DNA of 64,000 nt from Rhopalosiphum padi. Lineage: Eukaryota; Arthropoda; Insecta; Hemiptera; Aphididae. Each line of letters begins with the position of its first letter. Position 1 is the stretch's first letter. This document shows positions 13,506 through 28,887 of the stretch, in pieces. A program made the translations under genes and the position numbers. Below the pieces are notes generated by a model that saw only the letters and a list, made by a program, of their open reading frames with translations, had not been told where the DNA came from and did not search any database. The DNA is taken from assembly GCF_020882245.1 (NCBI RefSeq), contig NC_083597.1, forward strand, positions 49,082,152 through 49,146,151, given 5' to 3'.

Positions 13506-14524
13506 TTTCATTAAAAACAATTAAAACTCCTCCATGTTCCCATTATATAGCGGTAAATATCCATAACATTCCCTTATAATAATGGTAATTATTTATATAA
13601 TAGTTAAAATTCCTCCATATTTCAAAAATAAAGTAAATATCCATATATTTCATTAAATTCCTCCATATTTCTAATAAAATGCCGTAAATATCCATTTAAT
13701 CCATTAAAATCCTGCATATTTCCATTAAACGCCGTAATTATCCACAAATTTCTTAGAAAAACCCATAAAATTCCTCCGTATTTCCATTAAAAGCAGTAAA
13801 AATACATATATTTCATTAAAAATAATATAAAATTCTTACGTATTCTTATTAAATAAAGGTAAATATTTATAAAATAATTAAAATTTCTCCGTATTTTCAT
13901 TAAATAAGGGTAAATATTTATAAAATAGTTAAATTTCCATATTTCCATAAAAAGCCGTAAATATTCAAAAATTTCTGAGAAAAACCTATATAATTCTTCC
14001 ATATTTCCATCAATAGCTGTAAAACCGTTAAAATTCCTCCATATTTCCATTAAAATGCCGTAAATATCCTTATATTTCATTATAATCCTCCATATTTCTA
14101 TTAAAATGCAGTAAATATCCATATAATTCATTAAAATTCCTCCATATTTCCATTAAAATGCCGTTAATATCCTTATATTTTATTAAAATTCCTCCAAATA
14201 TCCATTAAAATGCCGTAAATATCCATAAAATTCATTAAAATCCTCCATATTTCCATTAAAAGCCGTAATAAATATATAGATTTCATTAAAAACAATTAAA
14301 ACTCCTCCATATTCCCATTATATAGCGGTAAATATCCATAACATTCCCTTATAATAATGGTAATTATTTATATAATAGTTAAAATTCCTCCATATTTCAA
14401 AAATAAAGTAAATATCCATATATTTCATTAAATTCCTCCATATTTCTAATAAAATGCCGTAAATATCCATTTAATCCATTAAAATCCTGCATATTTCCAT
14501 TAAACGCCGTAATTATCCACAAAT

Positions 14525-17500
14525 TTCTTAGAAAAACCCATAAAATTCCTCCATATTTCCATTAAAAGCAGTAAAAATACATATATTTCATTAAAAATAA
14601 TTAAAATTCCTCCGTATTCCCATTAAATAAGGGTAAATATTTATAAAATAGTAAAAATTCCTCCGTTTTCCCATTATATAACAATAAATATTTATAAAAT
14701 GGTTAAAATTCCTCCATATTTCTATTAAAATGCCATAAATATTCTTATATTTCATTAAAATACTCCTTATTTCCTTCAAAATCCGTTTAAATAAATACAT
14801 TTCTTTAAAAACGATTAAAAATCCTCAATATTCCCATAATATAGCGGTAAATATCCATAACATTATTAATATTCCTCCATATTTCCAATATAAAATAGTA
14901 AAAATATATATATTTCATTAAAAATAATTAAAATTCCTCCATATTTCCATTAAAATGCCGTAAATATCCTTATATTTCATTATAATCATCCATATTTCTA
15001 TTAAAATGCCGTAAATATCCATATAATTCATTAAAATCCTCCATATTTCCATTAAAATGCCGTAAATATCCTTATATTTCATTATAATCCTCCATATTTC
15101 TATTAAAATGCCGTAAATATCCATATAATTCATTAAAATCCTCCATATTTCCATTAAAATGCCGTAAATATCCATATATTTCATTAAATTCCTCCATATT
15201 TCTAATAAAATGCCGTAAATATCCATTTAATCTATTAAAATCCTGCATATTTCCATTAAACGCCGTAATTATCCACAAATTTCTTAGAAAAACCCATAAA
15301 ATTCCTCCATATTTCCATTAAAAGCAGTAAAAATACATATATTTCATTAAAAATAATATAAAATTCCTACGTATTCTCATTAAATAAAGGTAAATATTTA
15401 TAAAATAATTAAAATTTCTCCGTATTTTCATTAAATAAGGGTAAATATTTATAAAATAGTTAAAATTCCTCCATATTTCCATAAAAAGCCGTAAATATTC
15501 AAAAATTTCTGAGAAAAACCTATATAATTCTTCCATATTTCCATCAATAGCTGTAAAACCGTTAAAATTCCTCCATATTTCCATTAAAATGCCGTAAATA
15601 TCCTTATATTTCATTATAATCCTCCATATTTCTATTAAAATGCAGTAAATATCCATATAATTCATTAAAATTCCTCCATATTTCCATTAAAATGCCGTTA
15701 ATATCCTTAAATTTTATTAAAATTCCTCCAAATATCCATTAAAATGCCGTAAATATCCATAAAATTCATAAAATTCCTCCATATTTCCATTAAAAGCCGT
15801 AATAAATATATAGATTTCATTAAAAACAATTAAAACTCCTCCATATTCCCATTAAATAGCGGTAAATATCCATAACATTCCCTTATAATAATGGTAATTA
15901 TTTATATAATAGTTAAAATTCCTCCATATTTCAAAAATAAAGTAAATATCCATATATTTCATTAAATTCCTCCATATTTCTAATAAAATGCCGTAAATAT
16001 CCATTTAATCCATTAAAATCCTGCATATTTCCATTAAACGCCGTAATTATCCACAAATTTCTTAGAAAAACCCATAAAATTCCTCCGTATTTCCATTAAA
16101 AGCAGTAAAAATACATATATTTCATTAAAAATAATATAAAATTCTTACGTATTCTTATTAAATAAAGGTAAATATTTATAAAATAATTAAAATTTCTCCG
16201 TATTTTCATTAAATAAGGGTAAATATTTATAAAATAGTTAAATTTCCATATTTCCATAAAAAGCCGTAAATATTCAAAAATTTCTGAGAAAAACCTATAT
16301 AATTCTTCCATATTTCCATCAATAGCTGTAAAACCGTTAAAATTCCTCCATATTTCCATTAAAATGCCGTAAATATCCTTATATTTCATTATAATCCTCC
16401 ATATTTCTATTAAAATGCAGTAAATATCGATATAATTCATTAAAATTCCTCCATATTTCCATTAAAATGCCGTTAATATCCTTATATTTTATTAAAATTC
16501 CTCCAAATATCCATTAAAATGCCGTAAATATCCATAAAATTCATTAAAATCCTCCATATTTCCATTAAAAGCCGTAATAAATATATAGATTTCATTAAAA
16601 ACAATTAAAACTCCTCCATATTCCCATTATATAGCGGTAAATATCCATAACATTCCCTTATAATAATGGTAATTATTTATATAATAGTTAAAATTCCTCC
16701 ATATTTCAAAAATAAAGTAAATATCCATATATTTCATTAAATTCCTCCATATTTCTAATAAAATGCCGTAAATATCCATTTAATCCATTAAAATCCTGCA
16801 TATTTCCATTAAACGCCGTAATTATCCACAAATTTCTTAGAAAAACCCATAAAATTCCTCCATATTTCCATTAAAAGCAGTAAAAATACATATATTTCAT
16901 TAAAAATAATTAAAATTCCTCCGTATTCCCATTAAATAAGGGTAAATATTTATAAAATAGTAAAAATTCCTCCGTTTTCCCATTATATAACAATAAATAT
17001 TTATAAAATGGTTAAAATTCCTCCATATTTCTATTAAAATGCCATAAATATTCTTATATTTCATTAAAATACTCCTTATTTCCTTCAAAATCCGTTTAAA
17101 TAAATACATTTCTTTAAAAACGATTAAAAATCCTCAATATTCCCATAATATAGCGGTAAATATCCATAACATTATTAATATTCCTCCATATTTCCAATAT
17201 AAAATAGTAAAAATATATATATTTCATTAAAAATAATTAAAATTCCTCCATATTTCCATTAAAATGCCGTAAATATCCTTATATTTCATTATAATCATCC
17301 ATATTTCTATTAAAATGCCGTAAATATCCATATAATTCATTAAAATCCTCCATATTTCCATTAAAATGCCGTAAATATCCTTATATTTCATTATAATCAT
17401 CCATATTTCTATTATATGCCGTAAATATCCATATAATTCATTAAAATCCTCCATATTTCCATTAAAATGCCGTAAATATCCTTATATTTCATAATAATCC

Positions 17501-20500
17501 TCCATATTTCTATTAAAATGCCGTAAATATCCATATAATTCATTAAAATCCTCCATATTTCCATTAAAATGCCGTAAATATCCATATATTTCATTAAATT
17601 CCTCCATATTTCTAATAAAATGCCGTAAATATCCATTTAATCTATTAAAATCCTGCATATTTCCATTAAACGCCGTAATTATCCACAAATTTCTTAGAAA
17701 AACCCATAAAATTCCTCCATATTTCCAATTAAAGCAGTAAAAATACATATATTTCATTAAAAATAATATAAAATTCCTACGTATTCTCATTAAATAAAGG
17801 TAAATATTTATAAAATAATTAAAATTTCTCCGTATTTTCATTAAATAAGGGTAAATATTTATAAAATAGTTAAAATTCCTCCATATTTCCATAAAAAGCC
17901 GTAAATATTCAAAAATTTCTGAGAAAAACCTATATAATTCTTCCATATTTCCATCAATAGCTGTAAAACCGTTAAAATTCCTCCATATTTCCATTAAAAT
18001 GCCGTAAATATCCTTATATTTCATTATAATCCTCCATATTTCTATTAAAATGCAGTAAATATCCATATAATTCATTAAAATTCCTCCATATTTCCATTAA
18101 AATGCCGTTAATATCCTTAAATTTTATTAAAATTCCTCCAAATATCCATTAAAATGCCGTAAATATCCATAAAATTCATAAAATTCCTCCATATTTCCAT
18201 TAAAAGCCGTAATAAATATATAGATTTCATTAAAAACAATTAAAACTCCTCCATATTCCCATTAAATAGCGGTAAATATCCATAACATTCCCTTATAATA
18301 ATGGTAATTATTTATATAATAGTTAAAATTCCTCAATATTTCAAAAATAAAGTAAATATCCATATATTTCATTAAATTCCTCCATATTTCTAATAAAATG
18401 CCGTAAATATCCATTTAATCCATTAAAATCCTGCATATTTCCATTAAACGCCGTAATTATCCACAAATTTCTTAGAAAAACCCATAAAATTCCTCCGTAT
18501 TTCCATTAAAAGCAGTAAAAATACATATATTTCATTAAAAATAATATAAAATTCTTACGTATTCTTATTAAATAAAGGTAAATATTTATAAAATAATTAA
18601 AATTTCTCCGTATTTTCATTAAATAAGGGTAAATATTTATAAAATAGTTAAATTTCCATATTTCCATAAAAAGCCGTAAATATTCAAAAATTTCTGAGAA
18701 AAACCTATATAATTCTTCCATATTTCCATCAATAGCTGTAAAACCGTTAAAATTCCTCCATATTTCCATTAAAATGCCGTAAATATCCTTATATTTCATT
18801 ATAATCCTCCATATTTCTATTAAAATGCAGTAAATATCGATATAATTCATTAAAATTCCTCCATATTTCCATTAAAATGCCGTTAATATCCTTATATTTT
18901 ATTAAAATTCCTCCAAATATCCATTAAAATGCCGTAAATATCCATAAAATTCATTAAAATCCTCCATATTTCCATTAAAAGCCGTAATAAATATATAGAT
19001 TTCATTAAAAACAATTAAAACTCCTCCATATTCCCATTATATAGCGGTAAATATCCATAACATTCCCTTATAATAATGGTAATTATTTATATAATAGTTA
19101 AAATTCCTCCATATTTCAAAAATAAAGTAAATATCCATATATTTCATTAAATTCCTCCATATTTCTAATAAAATGCCGTAAATATCCATTTAATCCATTA
19201 AAATCCTGCATATTTCCATTAAACGCCGTAATTATCCACAAATTTCTTAGAAAAACCCATAAAATTCCTCCATATTTCCATTAAAAGCAGTAAAAATACA
19301 TATATTTCATTAAAAATAATTAAAATTCCTCCGTATTCCCATTAAATAAGGGTAAATATTTATAAAATAGTAAAAATTCCTCCGTTTTCCCATTATATAA
19401 CAATAAATATTTATAAAATGGTTAAAATTCCTCCATATTTCTATTAAAATGCCATAAATATTCTTATATTTCATTAAAATACTCCTTATTTCCTTCAAAA
19501 TCCGTTTAAATAAATACATTTCTTTAAAAACGATTAAAAATCCTCAATATTCCCATAATATAGCGGTAAATATCCATAACATTATTAATATTCCTCCATA
19601 TTTCCAATATAAAATAGTAAAAATATATATATTTCATTAAAAATAATTAAAATTCCTCCATATTTCCATTAAAATGCCGTAAATATCCTTATATTTCATT
19701 ATAATCATCCATATTTCTATTAAAATGCCGTAAATATCCATATAATTCATTAAAATCCTCCATATTTCCATTAAAATGCCGTAAATATCCTTATATTTCA
19801 TTATAATCATCCATATTTCTATTATATGCCGTAAATATCCATATAATTCATTAAAATCCTCCATATTTCCATTAAAATGCCGTAAATATCCTTATATTTC
19901 ATAATAATCCTCCATATTTCTATTAAAATGCCGTAAATATCCATATAATTCATTAAAATCCTCCATATTTCCATTAAAATGCCGTAAATATCCATATATT
20001 TCATTAAATTCCTCCATATTTCTAATAAAATGCCGTAAATATCCATTTAATCTATTAAAATCCTGCATATTTCCATTAAACGCCGTAATTATCCACAAAT
20101 TTCTTAGAAAAACCCATAAAATTCCTCCATATTTCCAATTAAAGCAGTAAAAATACATATATTTCATTAAAAATAATATAAAATTCCTACGTATTCTCAT
20201 TAAATAAAGGTAAATATTTATAAAATAATTAAAATTTCTCCGTATTTTCATTAAATAAGGGTAAATATTTATAAAATAGTTAAAATTCCTCCATATTTCC
20301 ATAAAAAGCCGTAAATATTCAAAAATTTCTGAGAAAAACCTATATAATTCTTCCATATTTCCATCAATAGCTGTAAAACCGTTAAAATTCCTCCATATTT
20401 CCATTAAAATGCCGTAAATATCCTTATATTTCATTATAATCCTCCATATTTCTATTAAAATGCAGTAAATATCCATATAATTCATTAAAATTCCTCCATA

Positions 20501-23500
20501 TTTCCATTAAAATGCCGTTAATATCCTTAAATTTTATTAAAATTCCTCCAAATATCCATTAAAATGCCGTAAATATCCATAAAATTCATAAAATTCCTCC
20601 ATATTTCCATTAAAAGCCGTAATAAATATATAGATTTCATTAAAAACAATTAAAACTCCTCCATATTCCCATTAAATAGCGGTAAATATCCATAACATTC
20701 CCTTATAATAATGGTAATTATTTATATAATAGTTAAAATTCCTCCATATTTCAAAAATAAAGTAAATATCCATATATTTCATTAAATTCCTCCATATTTC
20801 TAATAAAATGCCGTAAATATCCATTTAATCCATTAAAATCCTGCATATTTCCATTAAACGCCGTAATTATCCACAAATTTCTTAGAAAAACCCATAAAAT
20901 TCCTCCGTATTTCCATTAAAAGCAGTAAAAATACATATATTTCATTAAAAATAATATAAAATTCTTACGTATTCTTATTAAATAAAGGTAAATATTTATA
21001 AAATAATTAAAATTTCTCCGTATTTTCATTAAATAAGGGTAAATATTTATAAAATAGTTAAATTTCCATATTTCCATAAAAAGCCGTAAATATTCAAAAA
21101 TTTCTGAGAAAAACCTATATAATTCTTCCATATTTCCATCAATAGCTGTAAAACCGTTAAAATTCCTCCATATTTCCATTAAAATGCCGTAAATATCCTT
21201 ATATTTCATTATAATCCTCCATATTTCTATTAAAATGCAGTAAATATCCATATAATTCATTAAAATTCCTCCATATTTCCATTAAAATGCCGTTAATATC
21301 CTTATATTTTATTAAAATTCCTCCAAATATCCATTAAAATGCCGTAAATATCCATAAAATTCATTAAAATCCTCCATATTTCCATTAAAAGCCGTAATAA
21401 ATATATAGATTTCATTAAAAACAATTAAAACTCCTCCATATTCCCATTATATAGCGGTAAATATCCATAACATTCCCTTATAATAATGGTAATTATTTAT
21501 ATAATAGTTAAAATTCCTCCATATTTCAAAAATAAAGTAAATATCCATATATTTCATTAAATTCCTCCATATTTCTAATAAAATGCCGTAAATATCCATT
21601 TAATCCATTAAAATCCTGCATATTTCCATTAAACGCCGTAATTATCCACAAATTTCTTAGAAAAACCCATAAAATTCCTCCATATTTCCATTAAAAGCAG
21701 TAAAAATACATATATTTCATTAAAAATAATTAAAATTCCTCCGTATTCCCATTAAATAAGGGTAAATATTTATAAAATAGTTAAAATTCCTCCGTTTTCC
21801 CATTATATAACAATAAATATTTATAAAATGGTTAAAATTCCTCCATATTTCTATTAAAATGCCATAAATATTCTTATATTTCATTAAAATACTCCTTATT
21901 TCCTTCAAAATCCGTTTAAATAAATACATTTCTTTAAAAACGATTAAAAATCCTCAATATTCCCATAATATAGCGGTAAATATCCATAACATTATTAATA
22001 TTCCTCCATATTTCCAATATAAAATAGTAAAAATATATATATTTCATTAAAAATAATTAAAATTCCTCCATATTTCCATTAAAATGCCGTAAATATCCTT
22101 ATATTTCATTATAATCATCCATATTTCTATTAAAATGCCGTAAATATCCATATAATTCATTAAAATCCTCCATATTTCCATTAAAATGCCGTAAATATCC
22201 TTATATTTCATTATAATCATCCATATTTCTATTAAAATGCCGTAAATATCCATATAATTCATTAAAATCCTCCATATTTCCATTAAAATGCCGTAAATAT
22301 CCTTATATTTCATTATAATCCTCCATATTTCTATTAAAATGCCGTAAATATCCATATAATTCATTAAAATCCTCCATATTTCCATTAAAATGCCGTAAAT
22401 ATCCATATATTTCATTAAATTCCTCCATATTTCTAATAAAATGCCGTAAATATCCATTTAATCTATTAAAATCCTGCATATTTCCATTAAACGCCGTAAT
22501 TATCCACAAATTTCTTAGAAAAACCCATAAAATTCCTCCATATTTCCATTAAAAGCAGTAAAAATACATATATTTCATTAAAAATAATATAAAATTCCTA
22601 CGTATTCTCATTAAATAAAGGTAAATATTTATAAAATAATTAAAATTTCTCCGTATTTTCATTAAATAAGGGTAAATATTTATAAAATAGTTAAAATTCC
22701 TCCATATTTCCATAAAAAGCCGTAAATATTCAAAAATTTCTGAGAAAAACCTATATAATTCTTCCATATTTCCATCAATAGCTGTAAAACCGTTAAAATT
22801 CCTCCATATTTCCATTAAAATGCCGTAAATATCCTTATATTTCATTATAATCCTCCATATTTCTATTAAAATGCAGTAAATATCCATATAATTCATTAAA
22901 ATTCCTCCATATTTCCATTAAAATGCCGTTAATATCCTTAAATTTTATTAAAATTCCTCCAAATATCCATTAAAATGCCGTAAATATCCATAAAATTCAT
23001 AAAATTCCTCCATATTTCCATTAAAAGCCGTAATAAATATATAGATTTCATTAAAAACAATTAAAACTCCTCCATATTCCCATTAAATAGCGGTAAATAT
23101 CCATAACATTCCCTTATAATAATGGTAATTATTTATATAATAGTTAAAATTCCTCCATATTTCAAAAATAAAGTAAATATCCATATATTCCATTAAATTC
23201 CTCCATATTTCTAATAAAATGCCGTAAATATCCATTTAATCCATTAAAATCCTGCATATTTCCATTAAACGCCGTAATTATCCACAAATTTCTTAGAAAA
23301 AACCCATAAAATTCCTCCGTATTTCCATTAAAAGCAGTAAAAATACATATATTTCATTAAAAATAATATAAAATTCTTACGTATTCTTATTAAATAAAGG
23401 TAAATATTTATAAAATAATTAAAATTTCTCCGTATTTTCATTAAATAAGGGTAAATATTTATAAAATAGTTAAATTTCCATATTTCCATAAAAAGCCGTA

Positions 23501-26500
23501 AATATTCAAAAATTTCTGAGAAAAACCTATATAATTCTTCCATATTTCCATCAATAGCTGTAAAACCGTTAAAATTCCTCCATATTTCCATTAAAATGCC
23601 GTAAATATCCTTATATTTCATTATAATCCTCCATATTTCTATTAAAATGCAGTAAATATCCATATAATTCATTAAAATTCCTCCATATTTCCATTAAAAT
23701 GCCGTTAATATCCTTATATTTTATTAAAATTCCTCCAAATATCCATTAAAATGCCGTAAATATCCATAAAATTCATTAAAATCCTCCATATTTCCATTAA
23801 AAGCCGTAATAAATATATAGATTTCATTAAAAACAATTAAAACTCCTCCATATTCCCATTATATAGCGGTAAATATCCATAACATTCCCTTATAATAATG
23901 GTAATTATTTATATAATAGTTAAAATTCCTCCATATTTCAAAAATAAAGTAAATATCCATATATTTCATTAAATTCCTCCATATTTCTAATAAAATGCCG
24001 TAAATATCCATTTAATCCATTAAAATCCTGCATATTTCCATTAAACGCCGTAATTATCCACAAATTTCTTAGAAAAACCCATAAAATTCCTCCATATTTC
24101 CATTAAAAGCAGTAAAAATACATATATTTCATTAAAAATAATTAAAATTCCTCCGTATTCCCATTAAATAAGGGTAAATATTTATAAAATAGTTAAAATT
24201 CCTCCGTTTTCCCATTATATAACAATAAATATTTATAAAATGGTTAAAATTCCTCCATATTTCTATTAAAATGCCATAAATATTCTTATATTTCATTAAA
24301 ATACTCCTTATTTCCTTCAAAATCCGTTTAAATAAATACATTTCTTTAAAAACGATTAAAAATCCTCAATATTCCCATAATATAGCGGTAAATATCCATA
24401 ACATTATTAATATTCCTCCATATTTCCAATATAAAATAGTAAAAATATATATATTTCATTAAAAATAATTAAAATTCCTCCATATTTCCATTAAAATGCC
24501 GTAAATATCCTTATATTTCATTATAATCATCCATATTTCTATTAAAATGCCGTAAATATCCATATAATTCATTAAAATCCTCCATATTTCCATTAAAATG
24601 CCGTAAATATCCTTATATTTCATTATAATCATCCATATTTCTATTAAAATGCCGTAAATATCCATATAATTCATTAAAATCCTCCATATTTCCATTAAAA
24701 TGCCGTAAATATCCTTATATTTCATTATAATCATCCATATTTCTATTAAAATGCCGTAAATATCCATATAATTCATTAAAATCCTCCATATTTCCATTAA
24801 AATGCCGTAAATATCCATATATTTCATTAAATTCCTCCATATTTCTAATAAAATGCCGTAAATATCCATTTAATCTATTAAAATCCTGCATATTTCCATT
24901 AAACGCCGTAATTATCCACAAATTTCTTAGAAAAACCCATAAAATTCCTCCATATTTCCATTAAAAGCAGTAAAAATACATATATTTCATTAAAAATAAT
25001 ATAAAATTCCTACGTATTCTCATTAAATAAAGGTAAATATTTATAAAATAATTAAAATTTCTCCGTATTTTCATTAAATAAGGGTAAATATTTATAAAAT
25101 AGTTAAAATTCCTCCATATTTCCATAAAAAGCCGTAAATATTCAAAAATTTCTGAGAAAAACCTATATAATTCTTCCATATTTCCATCAATAGCTGTAAA
25201 ACCGTTAAAATTCCTCCATATTTCCATTAAAATGCCGTAAATATCCTTATATTTCATTATAATCCTCCATATTTCTATTAAAATGCAGTAAATATCCATA
25301 TAATTCATTAAAATTCCTCCATATTTCCATTAAAATGCCGTTAATATCCTTAAATTTTATTAAAATTCCTCCAAATATCCATTAAAATGCCGTAAATATC
25401 CATAAAATTCATAAAATTCCTCCATATTTCCATTAAAAGCCGTAATAAATATATAGATTTCATTAAAAACAATTAAAACTCCTCCATATTCCCATTAAAT
25501 AGCGGTAAATATCCATAACATTCCCTTATAATAATGGTAATTATTTATATAATAGTTAAAATTCCTCCATATTTCAAAAATAAAGTAAATATCCATATAT
25601 TTCATTAAATTCCTCCATATTTCTAATAAAATGCCGTAAATATCCATTTAATCCATTAAAATCCTGCATATTTCCATTAAACGCCGTAATTATCCACAAA
25701 TTTCTTAGAAAAACCCATAAAATTCCTCCGTATTTCCATTAAAAGCAGTAAAAATACATATATTTCATTAAAAATAATATAAAATTCTTACGTATTCTTA
25801 TTAAATAAAGCTAAATATTTATAAAATAATTAAAATTTCTCCGTATTTTCATTAAATAAGGGTAAATATTTATAAAATAGTTAAATTTCCATATTTCCAT
25901 AAAAAGCCGTAAATATTCAAAAATTTCTGAGAAAAACCTATATAATTCTTCCATATTTCCATCAATAGCTGTAAAACCGTTAAAATTCCTCCATATTTCC
26001 ATTAAAATGCCGTAAATATCCTTATATTTCATTATAATCCTCCATATTTCTATTAAAATGCAGTAAATATCCATATAATTCATTAAAATTCCTCCATATT
26101 TCCATTAAAATGCCGTTAATATCCTTATATTTTATTAAAATTCCTCCAAATATCCATTAAAATGCCGTAAATATCCATAAAATTCATTAAAATCCTCCAT
26201 ATTTCCATTAAAAGCCGTAATAAATATATAGATTTCATTAAAAACAATTAAAACTCCTCCATATTCCCATTATATAGCGGTAAATATCCATAACATTCCC
26301 TTATAATAATGGTAATTATTTATATAATAGTTAAAATTCCTCCATATTTCAAAAATAAAGTAAATATCCATATATTTCATTAAATTCCTCCATATTTCTA
26401 ATAAAATGCCGTAAATATCCATTTAATCCATTAAAATCCTGCATATTTCCATTAAACGCCGTAATTATCCACAAATTTCTTAGAAAAACCCATAAAATTC

Positions 26501-28887
26501 CTCTATATTTCCATTAAAAGCAGTAAAAATACATATATTTCATTAAAAATAATTAAAATTCCTCCGTATTCCCATTAAATAAGGGTAAATATTTATAAAA
26601 TAGTTAAAATTCCTCCGTTTTCCCATTATATAACAATAAATATTTATAAAATGGTTAAAATTCCTCCATATTTCTATTAAAATGCCATAAATATTCTTAT
26701 ATTTCATTAAAATACTCCTTATTTCCTTCAAAATCCGTTTAAATAAATACATTTCTTTAAAAACGATTAAAAATCCTCAATATTCCCATAATATAGCGGT
26801 AAATATCCATAACATTATTAATATTCCTCCATATTTCCAATATAAAATAGTAAAAATATATATATTTCATTAAAAATAATTAAAATTCCTCCATATTTCC
26901 ATTAAAATGCCGTAAATATCCTTATATTTCATTATAATCATCCATATTTCTATTAAAATGCCGTAAATATCCATATAATTCATTAAAATCCTCCATATTT
27001 CCATTAAAATGCCGTAAATATCCTTATATTTCATTATAATCATCCATATTTCTATTAAAATGCCGTAAATATCCATATAATTCATTAAAATCCTCCATAT
27101 TTCCATTAAAATGCCGTAAATATCCTTATATTTCATTATAATCCTCCATATTTCTATTAAAATGCCGTAAATATCCATATAATTCATTGAAATCCTCCAT
27201 ATTTCCATTAAAATGCCGTAAATATCCATATATTTCATTAAATTCCTCCATATTTCTAATAAAATGCCGTAAATATCCATTTAATCTATTAAAATCCTGC
27301 ATATTTCCATTAAACGCCGTAATTATCCACAAATTTCTTAGAAAAACCCATAAAATTCCTCCATATTTCCATTAAAAGCAGTAAAAATACATATATTTCA
27401 TTAAAAATAATATAAAATTCCTACGTATTCTCATTAAATAAAGGTAAATATTTATAAAATAATTAAAATTTCTCCGTATTTTCATTAAATAAGGGTAAAT
27501 ATTTATAAAATAGTTAAAATTCCTCCATATTTCCATAAAAAGCCGTAAATATTCAAAAATTTCTGAGAAAAACCTATATAATTCTTCCATATTTCCATCA
27601 ATAGCTGTAAAACCGTTAAAATTCCTCCATATTTCCATTAAAATGCCGTAAATATCCTTATATTTCATTATAATCCTCCATATTTCTATTAAAATGCAGT
27701 AAATATCCATATAATTCATTAAAATTCCTCCATATTTCCATTAAAATGCCGTTAATATCCTTAAATTTTATTAAAATTCCTCCAAATATCCATTAAAATG
27801 CCGTAAATATCCATAAAATTCATAAAATTCCTCCATATTTCCATTAAAAGCCGTAATAAATATATAGATTTCATTAAAAACAATTAAAACTCCTCCATAT
27901 TCCCATTAAATAGCGGTAAATATCCATAACATTCCCTTATAATAATGGTAATTATTTATATAATAGTTAAAATTCCTCCATATTTCAAAAATAAAGTAAA
28001 TATCCATATATTTCATTAAATTCCTCCATATTTCTAATAAAATGCCGTAAATATCCATTTAATCCATTAAAATCCTGCATATTTCCATTAAACGCCGTAA
28101 TTATCCACAAATTTCTTAGAAAAACCCATAAAATTCCTCCGTATTTCCATTAAAAGCAGTAAAAATACATATATTTCATTAAAAATAATATAAAATTCTT
28201 ACGTATTCTTATTAAATAAAGGTAAATATTTATAAAATAATTAAAATTTCTCCGTATTTTCATTAAATAAGGGTAAATATTTATAAAATAGTTAAATTTC
28301 CATATTTCCATAAAAAGCCGTAAATATTCAAAAATTTCTGAGAAAAACCTATATAATTCTTCCATATTTCCATCAATAGCTGTAAAACCGTTAAAATTCC
28401 TCCATATTTCCATTAAAATGCCGTAAATATCCTTATATTTCATTATAATCCTCCATATTTCTATTAAAATGCAGTAAATATCCATATAATTCATTAAAAT
28501 TCCTCCATATTTCCATTAAAATGCCGTTAATATCCTTATATTTTATTAAAATTCCTCCAAATATCCATTAAAATGCCGTAAATATCCATAAAATTCATTA
28601 AAATCCTCCATATTTCCATTAAAAGCCGTAATAAATATATAGATTTCATTAAAAACAATTAAAACTCCTCCATATTCCCATTATATAGCGGTAAATATCC
28701 ATAACATTCCCTTATAATAATGGTAATTATTTATATAATAGTTAAAATTCCTCCATATTTCAAAAATAAAGTAAATATCCATATATTTCATTAAATTCCT
28801 CCATATTTCTAATAAAATGCCGTAAATATCCATTTAATCCATTAAAATCCTGCATATTTCCATTAAACGCCGTAATTATCCACAAAT
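14525..28887. repeat. Core higher-order repeat, six consecutive copies of about 2.41 kb
   Basis: Landmark positions give copies at 14525-16833 (2309 bp), 16834-19243 (2410), 19244-21653 (2410), 21654-24065 (2412), 24066-26476 (2411) and 26477-28887 (2411). Each full copy has three sub-blocks of about 857, 778 and 775 bp; the first copy has 756 instead of 857 because it lacks one 102-bp dimer. Phase-specific variants recur at the same place in each copy, for example TAATCTATTAAAATCC instead of TAATCCATTAAAATCC at about 15,231, 17,641, 20,051, 22,461, 24,872 and 27,283. Differences between copies are sparse single substitutions. Confidence 0.92.

Noticed and set aside
27187..27375. Plus-strand open frame in the satellite (also at 38598-38786 and 40336-40524)
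   Set aside because: It depends on a single T-to-G variant creating an ATG (CATTGAAATCC) in satellite DNA and recurs only because the block was copied.
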